Both the position numbers and the translations under genes were made by a program. A DNA stretch of 31,470 nt from an uncultured Lachnospiraceae bacterium (lineage in GTDB: Bacteria; Bacillota; Clostridia; Lachnospirales; Lachnospiraceae), in NCBI GenBank assembly GCA_900544445.1, contig UQVK01000035.1, positions 1-31,470 of the forward strand. The letters are read 5' to 3'. The notes under the pieces are model-generated. The model was not told the origin of the DNA. It saw only the letters and a list, made by a program, of their open reading frames with translations, and ran no database searches. Below, in pieces: positions 1 through 7,653 of this stretch (positions within the stretch are counted from its first letter, which is position 1; every line of letters begins with the position of its first letter).

Positions 1-23
1 ACGCCCAAAATCTGATGATCTAT

Positions 24-53
24 GTCAATTCAGAAACAATTCTGAAGATTGAC
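24..53. repeat. Inverted repeat / hairpin at window edge
   Basis: Arms TTCAGAA (29-35) and TTCTGAA (40-46) enclose the loop ACAA, and outer arms GTCAAT (24-29) and ATTGAC (48-53) extend the stem with a two-base bulge. It lies about 95 bp downstream of the glycosyltransferase stop codon. There is no clean T tract, so it may be an operator or RNA element belonging to a gene outside the window. The remainder of 1-146 shows only a 7-bp inverted repeat near 64-82 and a single DnaA-box-like 9-mer at 83-91. Confidence 0.4.
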
Positions 54-146
54 CGGCTTTTCTCTCCTTATATAGAGAGAAGTTATCCACAATCGGGATG
101 ATTTACATTTAACAATTACCTAATTCCGATATATTTTCGTACTGCT

Positions 147-1751
147 TCATTCCAGAGTTAACCGGTACAAATTGAACCAGTAACGTTCCAGCAGAAGGCT
201 GTCCACCGTCTCCACAGGGACGATGTCCAGTTCCGCCCATTCAGCCAGCACGGACTCCCGTGCCAGATTGCTGCCCACAAACCAGACGGTCCTGCCTTCC
301 TCCAGAAGGCCCTTCACCCACTGGGCGTCTCCTCCTGCCTCCGCATCCGGAAACATTTCCGTAATCAGCATTTCCGGCTCGTCGCCGTACAGCCAGGTTT
401 CCCGGTCCAGATAATAGCCCGCAACCGCCTGCACCTGGTCAAAATTAAACAGCACGACGCTGTCCTCTCCCAGCCCTTCAAAGGCCTGCAGCGTCCGCTC
501 CATCTGCTCCCTCTTCGTCTGCTCTCCCTGCGCGAAGGAATGGTAATCCACCAGTCCCACGCCAATCAGAAGCACCAGCGGAAGGATCCTCCAGGACAAT
601 TTCCGTCCTCCGTTCAGAACCGGCGTTTTTTTCGTGACAAAATATGCGAAGCAGTACCAGAAGCCTCCCAGTGCGGGCAGCATATACCGGTAGACAAAAA
701 CAGGACGCATCAGGAAGGATACCGCAATTCCAAACAAAGCCGTTCCCGCAAGCACCCAGATTCCACAGGAGGCGTATACCGCTTCTTCCCATGCCCGTTC
801 CTCCTTTTTCCGATTCAGGAAAGCCCTGACCAGAAGCAGAAACAGGCAGGCAAACAGCAGAACCGCCAGTACATAGTCCGGGATCTGATAGCCGGTGGAG
901 GGCTTCAGGACGAACTTCACACAGCCGCCGAAGCAGCTTAAGGTAAGCGGCAGGATCCAGTAGTCCTCCCTTACCGAGGCCACCTGGCTGACGGCGCTCG
1001 GAAGCCAGGGCAGGTAGACGAGAACGGAAAGCGCTGCGCACAGAAACCATGGAGCCAGCGTTTGCAGCCGGGAAGACCTTTTTCTCCACAAAAGCAGAAC
1101 CGCCAGCGCGACATACAGACAGAAGGCTGAGACAGCCGCGAAGTAGTGGCAGTAGGCCGCACAGACCGCATAGATAAAAAATGCCGCCCAGTGCTTCCTT
1201 TTCCCGGTAAGAAGAATCTCCCGCACGTGCCAGAAAGCCGCTGTCAGAAAGAACAGCGCCCAGCCGTACATTCTGATTTCCGTGGTATAATTGGACATCT
1301 GCGGCATGGCCAGAAGGCAGAGAGCCGTCAGACCGGCGCACAGCCAGCCGTCCCTTTTCCTCACCAGCACCGCTGCATAGCCCAGCAGTCCGAAATAGGG
1401 AAGAACGGATACCGCCTTCGCAATCATCACAGAATTCACACCCGGCGCGAAGAAATGCACCGCTTCCACAACGGCCTTCACAATCAGATAGTACAGGGGC
1501 GGATGCACATCTCTCGCCGCAAGCTCAAGAAGTCTCCCAACCGGCTGTTCGATGAAACCCATGGTAAAAAGCTCATCATACCAGATATCGGTGGAAGCAC
1601 ACAGATTCAGGCTGCAGACGGCCATAACCACTGCAAGAAGGAAAAGCACCATCCCCATCAGATCCGCAGATGAGCGACGGCCGCTCTGCGGCCCTCCCTG
1701 CTCCAGTATCCGTTCTGTCCAGCGTTCCGCCCTGAAATTCTCCTTTTTCAC
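147..1751 (-). CDS. GT39-like membrane glycosyltransferase
   Basis: A 534-residue polytopic membrane protein resembling the ArnT/PMT (GT39, GT-C fold) glycosyltransferases, which move a sugar from a lipid-phosphate carrier to an extracytoplasmic acceptor. After the first membrane segment (about residues 32-52) comes an acidic pair in the first outer loop (D59-E60, within WYDELFT) and then D81-VHPPLYY, the arrangement expected for GT-C catalytic loops. About ten further hydrophobic helices follow, and the C-terminal 120 residues form a soluble domain. The start is GTG with AAAGGA about 7 nt upstream; an ATG two bases away runs straight into a stop. It has its own promoter (TTTACA/TAGAAT, 1841-1869) and no co-directional partner in the window. 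The substrate cannot be deduced. Confidence 0.8.
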   Translation of the reverse strand: MKKENFRAERWTERILEQGGPQSGRRSSADLMGMVLFLLAVVMAVCSLNLCASTDIWYDELFTMGFIEQPVGRLLELAARDVHPPLYYLIVKAVVEAVHFFAPGVNSVMIAKAVSVLPYFGLLGYAAVLVRKRDGWLCAGLTALCLLAMPQMSNYTTEIRMYGWALFFLTAAFWHVREILLTGKRKHWAAFFIYAVCAAYCHYFAAVSAFCLYVALAVLLLWRKRSSRLQTLAPWFLCAALSVLVYLPWLPSAVSQVASVREDYWILPLTLSCFGGCVKFVLKPSTGYQIPDYVLAVLLFACLFLLLVRAFLNRKKEERAWEEAVYASCGIWVLAGTALFGIAVSFLMRPVFVYRYMLPALGGFWYCFAYFVTKKTPVLNGGRKLSWRILPLVLLIGVGLVDYHSFAQGEQTKREQMERTLQAFEGLGEDSVVLFNFDQVQAVAGYYLDRETWLYGDEPEMLITEMFPDAEAGGDAQWVKGLLEEGRTVWFVGSNLARESVLAEWAELDIVPVETVDSLLLERYWFNLYRLTLE

Positions 1752-1804
1752 ATCCGTTTCCTTTCCCGGCGTCTTTCCTGTCCGGCAGTTCTCCCTCTTC
1801 CGTC

Positions 1805-1834
1805 AAAAAGCGCTGCTACTGCCCAGCGCTTTTT
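1805..1834 (-). terminator. Strong hairpin with T tract upstream of the GT39 gene
   Basis: Arms AAAAAGCGCTG (1805-1815) and CAGCGCTTTTT (1824-1834) are perfectly complementary over 11 bp with an 8-nt loop, and the minus strand continues with T5. It sits 54 bp upstream of the GTG start. It would end a transcript coming from the promoter at 2066-2095. The start site predicted from the nearer promoter (about 1834) falls at its first base, so the same hairpin would form the extreme 5' end of the glycosyltransferase mRNA. The A/T-flanked symmetry could also work on the plus strand. Confidence 0.7.
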
Positions 1835-1840
1835 AGCAGT

Positions 1841-1869
1841 ATTCTAAAATATTTCTCTTCCAATGTAAA
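1841..1869 (-). promoter_or_regulatory. Promoter for the GT39 glycosyltransferase
   Basis: Read on the minus strand: -35 TTTACA (1869-1864), a 17-bp spacer, and -10 TAGAAT (1846-1841), each matching the sigma-A consensus at five of six positions. The predicted start is near 1834, about 83 nt before the GTG codon. Confidence 0.65.
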
Positions 1870-1885
1870 GACCCTTTCTGACATG

Positions 1886-2058
1886 CCGGAACTTTCCGGT
1901 TACTATTCAGCCAGGTCCGCGCATTTACTGCGCAGACCGTACGACAACATATAGCGGGGAAGCATCCGCTTCTCCAAGAATAAACCGCCGCAGAAATCAG
2001 ACGGATTCCTGCGACGGCCGTTTATTCAGCGGAACCTCTCACATGGAGCGACATCCGC
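1886..2058 (-). other. Structured intergenic region, possible ncRNA
   Basis: This 380-bp gap holds no gene but several stable hairpins. GAATAAAC (1978-1985) pairs with GTTTATTC (2020-2027) around an inner CGCAG/CTGCG stem. GAAGC/GCTTC (1959-1972) competes with AGCGG/CCGCT (1953-1970). A 10-bp stem with a 5-nt loop occupies 1914-1938, and CCGGAA/TTCCGG occupies 1886-1899. A promoter precedes it (2066-2095) and a terminator follows (1805-1834), which would give an RNA of about 250 nt. I could not match it to a riboswitch or to 6S, SRP or RNase P RNA. The 1978-2027 hairpin alone might simply be the hydrogenase terminator. Confidence 0.4.
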
Positions 2059-2065
2059 TGTCACA

Positions 2066-2095
2066 ATTATATCCTGTTGTATCGCGCATCAGCAA
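2066..2095 (-). promoter_or_regulatory. Predicted promoter downstream of the hydrogenase
   Basis: Minus strand: TTGCTG (2095-2090), an 18-bp spacer, and a perfect TATAAT (2071-2066). It fires into the structured gap rather than directly into a gene. Its -35 abuts the tandem 16-bp repeat. Confidence 0.5.
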
Positions 2096-2142
2096 TGCAT
2101 CAACGATGCAATGCATCAACGATGCAATGCATCAACGATGCA
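2095..2142. repeat. Three tandem 16-bp repeats over the hydrogenase stop codon
   Basis: Three identical copies of ATGCATCAACGATGCA occupy 2095-2110, 2111-2126 and 2127-2142. Each copy contains a perfect inverted repeat (TGCATC, 3-nt centre, GATGCA), so the array can form three consecutive hairpins or bind a dimeric protein in phase. The copy nearest the gene supplies the last codons (Met-His-Arg) and the TGA stop of the hydrogenase. It is too short and spacerless for a CRISPR. Confidence 0.85.
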
Positions 2143-3589
2143 TGGAGAAAGAATCCAGATCATAGTTGCTCAGATTCTCATGCACGCCTCTGTTATCAGC
2201 TTCCGCAATCAGCTTATCCCGATCCTTCTTGGCAGCCTGAGCAGACTTGTGATGGCTGGGGCCGCCTACACAGCCGCCTTCACAGATCATTCCTTCGATG
2301 AAGTCCTCAGGCAGCCTGCCGATCTTCAGCAGAGTAAGGGCCTTCTTGCACTCCGCAATGCCGCTGCATCTGGCAACCTTGATATCGGTGTTCTCTCCGG
2401 TCTCCTTGAGGCACTGCAGAACGGCCTCCGTCACGCCGCCGCCGTTTCCGAAACGTTTTCCAAACACGCTGGCTTCCTGACTGGTGTTCTCTTCCGGCTC
2501 CAGCTCAACGCCCTTTGCGCGCATGATGGCGCGGATCTCTCCGAAGGTCAGCACATAATCGGCGTTTCCTTCAATTCCATGTTCGTGAGCTTCCGACTTC
2601 TTGGCGATACAGGGGCCGACAAATACGGTAACCGTCTCGGGATCCTTCGCCTTCAGCAGCCTGGATACCGCACACATGGGAGATACCGTCGTAGAAATGT
2701 TTCCAGCCACCTCAGGGAAATGCTTCCGGATGTAGTTTACAAACGCAGGGCAGCAGGAAGTGGTCATCTTCTTTCCTTCCTTAAAGCCTTCCGCCCATTC
2801 CTCGGCTTCAAAAGCTGCAGTCAGATCGCCGCCGAGCCCCACCTCAACGAAATCGGTAAAGCCCACCTTCTTCATGGCCGTTCTCCAGCTCGCCATGGTG
2901 ATGTTGTTGCCGAACTGGCCTTCTCCCGCAGGCGCCAGCATGGCGATCACCTTTTTACCGTCACGGATGGCATTAACCACATCCACCACATCCGCCTTGG
3001 AAGCCACGGCTCCAAACGGACACGCATGAATACACTGGCCGCAGCGGATGCACTTTTCATCATCGATCTGGCATACGCCGTTCTCATCCATTTCCATGGC
3101 TCCCACAGGACAGCTCTTCATGCAGGGTCTCTGGATCTTCACGATTGCGGAATACGCGCAGGCCTCCGCGCACTTTCCGCAAGACTTACACTTGGCCGGA
3201 TCGATATAGGAACGGCCGTTTCCAACGGTAATCGCCCCGAAATTACATGCCTGCTTACAGGACTTCGCCAGGCATCCCTGACACAGGTCCGTTACCACAT
3301 AGCCGGAGGAAATCGGACATTCCTCACAGGCCGAGTTAATCACCTGAACAACGTTATCGCTTTCCTTATTGCCCGGGCATTTTCCCTCTGCCAGTCTTAC
3401 TCTCTGTCTGATAATCTCGCGCTCTTTGTAAATACAGCAGCGGAAGCGTGCAGTGGGTCCAGGAATCATATCAAAAGGAATGTTCTCCTTTTTCTCTTCC
3501 AGTTCACCGGCAAAAGCCAGCTTCGCCACTTCCGTAAGCACCTCGTGCTTGATTTTCAAAATGGTAGCATCATCAGATACTCTAGACAT
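2132..3589 (-). CDS. Monomeric [FeFe] hydrogenase (group B-like)
   Basis: 485 residues. It is expected to move electrons between reduced ferredoxin and protons, making H2. The N-terminal part is cysteine-rich (C88, C91; C103, C106, C111, C115; C156, C160), with two classic 4Fe-4S motifs at C134-C144 and C180-C190. The H-cluster domain carries all three signatures: TSCCPA (C279, C280), GPCIAKK (C327) and CEGGCVGGP (C436, C440). The alanine in TSCCPA and the short third motif resemble group B rather than the group A enzymes such as CpI; that assignment is from memory of the families. The gene lies 236 bp downstream of PFOR on the same strand, the usual electron donor. The upstream AGAGG lies about 15 nt from the ATG, unusually far. 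Its last codons come from a tandem repeat. Sensory rather than catalytic H2 turnover is possible. Confidence 0.88.
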   Translation of the reverse strand: MSRVSDDATILKIKHEVLTEVAKLAFAGELEEKKENIPFDMIPGPTARFRCCIYKEREIIRQRVRLAEGKCPGNKESDNVVQVINSACEECPISSGYVVTDLCQGCLAKSCKQACNFGAITVGNGRSYIDPAKCKSCGKCAEACAYSAIVKIQRPCMKSCPVGAMEMDENGVCQIDDEKCIRCGQCIHACPFGAVASKADVVDVVNAIRDGKKVIAMLAPAGEGQFGNNITMASWRTAMKKVGFTDFVEVGLGGDLTAAFEAEEWAEGFKEGKKMTTSCCPAFVNYIRKHFPEVAGNISTTVSPMCAVSRLLKAKDPETVTVFVGPCIAKKSEAHEHGIEGNADYVLTFGEIRAIMRAKGVELEPEENTSQEASVFGKRFGNGGGVTEAVLQCLKETGENTDIKVARCSGIAECKKALTLLKIGRLPEDFIEGMICEGGCVGGPSHHKSAQAAKKDRDKLIAEADNRGVHENLSNYDLDSFSMHR

Positions 3590-3636
3590 ATTTTTGTGTT
3601 TATCCTCTTTCCTGTTTGGTAGATTGATGTTTACAG

Positions 3637-3654
3637 GGTACCTATTTCCGTACC
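3637..3654. promoter_or_regulatory. Inverted repeat between PFOR and hydrogenase genes
   Basis: GGTAC and GTACC arms separated by 8 bp, about 50 bp upstream of the hydrogenase start. No convincing promoter was found next to it, so an operator role is only a guess. Confidence 0.25.
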
Positions 3655-3691
3655 GGCACTACAGGGAAAAATCCCCATTCACAAAATAAAA

Positions 3692-3727
3692 GAAAGCCGG
3701 CCTTGCATTCTCTCGCAGCCAGCTTTC
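3692..3727 (-). terminator. Rho-independent terminator after PFOR
   Basis: On the minus strand GAAAGCTGGC (3727-3718) pairs with GCCGGCTTTC (3701-3692) with one G-U pair, and TTTTATTTT follows. A second GC-rich hairpin (3782-3803, 8-bp stem) lies just after the PFOR stop but lacks a good T tract. Read-through would feed the hydrogenase gene, giving uneven expression of the pair. Confidence 0.7.
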
Positions 3728-3825
3728 AGTCACACGCGAACAGAATCATCCGCGCTAAACACGGCGCCAGCCGCAAAACCGGAGCGCCCGCAAAGGGGCG
3801 CCCGGCCTTACCCGGCGTAGTTCAA

Positions 3826-6800
3826 TTAGTTATCGCCGTACAGAACCTGCAGCTTCTGCAGATAATCATATCTTTCCTTCGCATTCTCTTCCGCCTGAGC
3901 CTGCAGTCTTGCAGCCTTATCCTTATCCTTCAGGGCAAGGGATGCATATCTTACTTCTCCGCCGATGAATTCCTTGAAGTCCTTCGTAGGAGCCTTGCTG
4001 TCCACAACGAACTTCTTCTCAGCGGCAGGATTGAAGCGGAACATATGCCAGTATCCGGATTCAACCGCCAGTTTCTCTTCGGTCTGAGCTTTGCTCATGC
4101 CCTTCTTGATACCATGGTTGATACAAGGAGCGTAAGCGATGATCAGGGAAGGTCCCGGATATGCCTCAGCCTCTGCGATGGCCTTCACGGTCTGATTGTA
4201 GTCAGCGCCCATTGCGATCTGAGCTACGTATACATAACCATAGCTCATGGCGATGCTTGCCAGATCCTTCTGCTTGGTCTCTTTACCGCCGGCAGCGAAC
4301 TGTGCAACTGCGCCGGTAGGAGTAGCCTTGGAAGCCTGTCCGCCGGTATTGGAATAAACCTCGGTATTGAATACCATTACATTGATATCCTGTCCGCTTG
4401 CGAGAACATGGTCCACGCCGCCAAATCCGATATCATATGCCCATCCGTCTCCACCGAAGATCCACTGAGACTTCTTGGACAGGAAGTCTTTATTCTTCAC
4501 GATATCCTTGCATACTTCGCAGTCCTGTCCTTCCAGAACAGCAACCAGCTTATCGGTAGCAGCTCCGTTGGTCACACCGCTGTTGAAGGTATCCAGATAT
4601 TCCTGGCATGCAGCCTTAACCGCATCGTCAGAGGTATTTGCAAGAACGCTTTCCACCTTCTCCTTCAGTCCGCCTCTCAGAGCGTTCTGCGCGAGCAGCA
4701 TACCCATACCGAACTCAGCGTTGTCCTCAAACAGGGAGTTATCCCATGCAGGACCTCTGCCGGCCTTGTTCACGGTATAAGGAGTGCTCGGTGAGGAGTT
4801 GCCCCAGATGGAGGAGCATCCGGTCGCGTTCGCGATATACATTCTGTCACCGAACAGCTGAGTGATCAGCTTCGCATAAGGAGTCTCGCCGCAGCCTGCG
4901 CACGCTCCGGAGAACTCAAGCAGAGGCTGTTTGAACTGAGATCCCTTAACGGTGGTCTCTTTGAATTTCTCAAGCACTTCAGGCTTCTCAGGAAGGGAAC
5001 GTCCATAGGTGAACAGCGCTTCCTTATCAAGCTGAGTCTCAAGAGGCTTCATGGTAAGAGCCTTTTCTCCCTTCATGCCAGGGCATACGTTAGCGCAGGA
5101 GCCGCATCCGGTACAGTCAAGCACGGAAACGGAAACCGCAAACTTCATGCCGGGCATTCCGGTCATATTCAGAGCAGTGGTTCCTTCCGGAGCCTTCGCA
5201 GCCTCTTCCTCGGTCATTACCACAGGGCGGATAACCGCATGAGGACATACATAGGAACAGAAGTTACACTGGATACACTTCGTGGAATCCCAGGAAGGTA
5301 CGTTTACTGCAATGCCTCTCTTCTCGTAAGCAGAACTTCCGGAAGGAGTGGAGCCGTCCACATAATCCTTAAATGCGGATACAGGCAGGGTATTTCCTTC
5401 CTGTGCACTTACCTTGGTCTGGATGTTGTTGACGAAGTCCACAACGTCCTTTCTTCCCTCGGTAACAACCGCATAATCCAGGCCCTCGTCTTCACAGTTC
5501 TTCCAGCTCTCAGGAACCTCAACCTTTACGATTCCCTTTGCGCCTGCGTCGATGGCTGCCCAGTTCTTCTCAACCACATCCTGGCCCTTGCGTCCGTAGG
5601 TAGCCTGTGCGGCAGCCTTCATCAGCTCGTTTGCCTTCTCAGCGGGGATGATTCCCGTCAGAGTGAAGAATGCGGACTGAAGGATGGTGTTGATACGGGT
5701 CGGTCCCATACCGGTCTCAATACCGATCTTCACACCGTCGATGGTGTAGAAATTGATATTGTGATCCGCGATGTACTTCTTCATCTGACCCGGCAGATGC
5801 TTGTCCAGTTCCTCATGCGTCCACGCACAGTTCAGAAGGAAGGTTCCTCCGTCAACCAGCTCCTGTACCATATTGTACTTACGTACATAAGCAGGATTGT
5901 GGCAGGCAACGAAGTTCGCCTGACGGATCAGGTATGTGGATTTAATCTTCTTATGTCCGAAACGCAGGTGGGACATGGTCACACCGCCGGACTTCTTGGA
6001 ATCATAATCAAAGTATGCCTGTGCATACATGTCGGTATTGTCGCCAATGATCTTGATGGAGTTCTTGTTCGCTCCAACCGTACCGTCAGCGCCAAGTCCC
6101 CAGAACTTGCAGTTCGTGGTTCCTTCGGGAGTGGTTACCAGTTCCGGTCCCAGCTTCAGGGACAGATTGGTAACGTCGTCTTCGATACCGATGGTGAATT
6201 TCTGCTTTTCATCGTTGTTGTAAACGGCAACGATCTGAGCGGGAGTGGTATCCTTGGAGCCCAGTCCGTAACGTCCGGTGAAAATCGGAACCGCATCGAA
6301 CTTGCTGCCCTTCAGAGCTGCAACCACATCCAGGTACAGAGGCTCGCCCTGTGCTCCGGGCTCTTTCGTTCTGTCAAGAACGGTGATCTTCTTCACGGTC
6401 TCAGGGATCGCGTCGATCAGGGCCTGTGCGCAGAAAGGTCTGTACAGACGAACCTTTACAACACCGACCTTCGCGTTCTCGGTCTTAACCAGATAGTCGA
6501 TGGTCTCTTCGATGGTGTCGTTTACGGAACCCATTGCCACGATGACATGCTCCGCATCGGCTGCGCCATAGTAGTTGAACAGCTTGTAATCCGTGCCGAT
6601 CTTCTCGTTTACCTTGTCCATGTACATCTGAACGATTCCGGGAAGGGCATCATAGTAAGGGTTGCTCGCTTCTCTTGCCTGGAAGAAGATATCCGGGTTC
6701 TGAGCGCTCCCTCTCTGGCAGGGATGATTGGGATTCAGCGCGTGCTTACGGAATGCGTCGATCGCATCCATATCCGCCATATCCTTCAGATCCTCGTAAT

Positions 6801-7359
6801 CCCAGGTCTCGATCTTCTGGATCTCATGGGAGGTACGGAATCCATCGAAGAAATTGATGAAGGGAAGGCTTCCCTTGATCGCAGCGAGATGTGCCACGGG
6901 GGTCAGGTCCATAACCTCCTGCACGCTGCTTTCGCAGAGCATGGCGCATCCGGTCTGACGGCAGGCATATACGTCGGAATGATCTCCGAAAATGCTCAGC
7001 GCGTGGGAAGCGATCGCTCTCGCGGAAACGTTGAACACACCGGGAAGCTGCTCACCGGCAATCTTGTAGAGGTTGGGGATCATCAGGAGCAGACCCTGTG
7101 AAGCGGTATAAGTTGTGGTCAGAGCTCCTGCTGCCAGGGAACCGTGAACGGCACCTGCCGCACCGGCCTCGGACTGCATCTCCGTAATCTTTACGGTCTG
7201 TCCGAACATGTTCTTTCTGTCTGCTGTCGCCCATTCATCGGTAGCTTCTGCCATCGGGGATGAAGGGGTGATGGGATAGATAGCCGCTACATCGGTAAAC
7301 GCGTAGGACGCATGAGCCGCTGCATGGTTACCATCCATGGTTTTCATTTTCCTAGCCAT
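3826..7359 (-). CDS. nifJ: Pyruvate:ferredoxin (flavodoxin) oxidoreductase
   Basis: A 1177-residue single-chain PFOR, the normal length. It converts pyruvate and CoA to acetyl-CoA, CO2 and reduced ferredoxin in the cytoplasm. The domain order is complete: the N-terminal pyrimidine-binding domain with the YPITPSSPMAE motif (about 28-38), the transketolase C-terminal-like and middle domains, then a two-cluster ferredoxin domain (C695, C698, C701, C705; C749, C752, C755, C759). The third cluster uses C820 and C823 (ACAGCGETPYAK) with C848 and C1079. The thiamine-diphosphate motif runs from G970-D971-G to N1004. The ATG is preceded by AAGGAAGG at good spacing. It is transcribed divergently from a LysR regulator and upstream of the hydrogenase, so pyruvate oxidation and H2 evolution are neighbours. 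All cofactor residues are intact. Confidence 0.97.
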   Translation of the reverse strand: MARKMKTMDGNHAAAHASYAFTDVAAIYPITPSSPMAEATDEWATADRKNMFGQTVKITEMQSEAGAAGAVHGSLAAGALTTTYTASQGLLLMIPNLYKIAGEQLPGVFNVSARAIASHALSIFGDHSDVYACRQTGCAMLCESSVQEVMDLTPVAHLAAIKGSLPFINFFDGFRTSHEIQKIETWDYEDLKDMADMDAIDAFRKHALNPNHPCQRGSAQNPDIFFQAREASNPYYDALPGIVQMYMDKVNEKIGTDYKLFNYYGAADAEHVIVAMGSVNDTIEETIDYLVKTENAKVGVVKVRLYRPFCAQALIDAIPETVKKITVLDRTKEPGAQGEPLYLDVVAALKGSKFDAVPIFTGRYGLGSKDTTPAQIVAVYNNDEKQKFTIGIEDDVTNLSLKLGPELVTTPEGTTNCKFWGLGADGTVGANKNSIKIIGDNTDMYAQAYFDYDSKKSGGVTMSHLRFGHKKIKSTYLIRQANFVACHNPAYVRKYNMVQELVDGGTFLLNCAWTHEELDKHLPGQMKKYIADHNINFYTIDGVKIGIETGMGPTRINTILQSAFFTLTGIIPAEKANELMKAAAQATYGRKGQDVVEKNWAAIDAGAKGIVKVEVPESWKNCEDEGLDYAVVTEGRKDVVDFVNNIQTKVSAQEGNTLPVSAFKDYVDGSTPSGSSAYEKRGIAVNVPSWDSTKCIQCNFCSYVCPHAVIRPVVMTEEEAAKAPEGTTALNMTGMPGMKFAVSVSVLDCTGCGSCANVCPGMKGEKALTMKPLETQLDKEALFTYGRSLPEKPEVLEKFKETTVKGSQFKQPLLEFSGACAGCGETPYAKLITQLFGDRMYIANATGCSSIWGNSSPSTPYTVNKAGRGPAWDNSLFEDNAEFGMGMLLAQNALRGGLKEKVESVLANTSDDAVKAACQEYLDTFNSGVTNGAATDKLVAVLEGQDCEVCKDIVKNKDFLSKKSQWIFGGDGWAYDIGFGGVDHVLASGQDINVMVFNTEVYSNTGGQASKATPTGAVAQFAAGGKETKQKDLASIAMSYGYVYVAQIAMGADYNQTVKAIAEAEAYPGPSLIIAYAPCINHGIKKGMSKAQTEEKLAVESGYWHMFRFNPAAEKKFVVDSKAPTKDFKEFIGGEVRYASLALKDKDKAARLQAQAEENAKERYDYLQKLQVLYGDN

Positions 7360-7385
7360 AAAAACCTTCCTTTCTTATCCTTAAA

Positions 7386-7462
7386 GATACTCAATTTTTT
7401 CAGCCCTTCAGGTACCCCTTAAGAGCTGCAAAAAATTTATCTTATTGATACTCAATATTATA
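7386..7462 (-). promoter_or_regulatory. PFOR promoter and 5' UTR elements
   Basis: Minus-strand TATAAT (7462-7457) is preceded directly by TG; no good -35 is visible. The palindrome ATTGA-TAC-TCAAT (7444-7456) lies immediately downstream, across the predicted start site, where a repressor would block initiation. ATTGAGTATC, part of it, is repeated in the same direction at 7395-7386, just before the ribosome binding site. Between the two copies an 8-bp hairpin can form (CAGCTCTT with AAGGGCTG). Confidence 0.45.
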
Positions 7463-7578
7463 CATCCTGCACCGTTTTTATGGGCATACCTTTTTTATAT
7501 ATTTTTCATATATTTTTTGATATTACCGCTTGCATTTTCCGGCCGGAAAAGCTATGCTGAAAGCGGGTTTTAAGTGAT

Positions 7579-7619
7579 TGTTCAAAACCCGATACATTTT
7601 GTATACAATGTACAAAATA
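7579..7619 (+). promoter_or_regulatory. LysR-gene promoter with overlapping operator
   Basis: TTGTTC (7579-7584), an 18-bp spacer, and TATACA (7603-7608). Over the -10 lies a perfect inverted repeat, ATTTTGTA (7597-7604) and TACAAAAT (7612-7619), separated by 7 bp. Nested inside are the palindromes TTGTATACAA (7600-7609) and TGTACA (7610-7615). LysR-family boxes are typically interrupted dyads of this size, so autorepression is likely. The same box could influence the divergent PFOR gene, whose -10 is about 140 bp away. Confidence 0.55.
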
Positions 7620-7653
7620 AAATACATCTGAGAATCGAAAGACGGAGGAAAAC

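Noticed and set aside
83..91. Perfect DnaA box TTATCCACA, suggesting an origin of replication.
   Set aside because: A single box, with no cluster of further boxes, no AT-rich unwinding region and no dnaA or dnaN gene nearby; one 9-mer in 31 kb is not surprising.
2095..2142. Tandem repeats as a CRISPR array.
   Set aside because: The units are 16 bp, contiguous and lack spacers; no cas genes are present.
5239..7101. A 620-residue plus-strand open frame opposite PFOR.
   Set aside because: Antisense shadow of a complete, well-recognised PFOR gene; no domain or ribosome binding site of its own.
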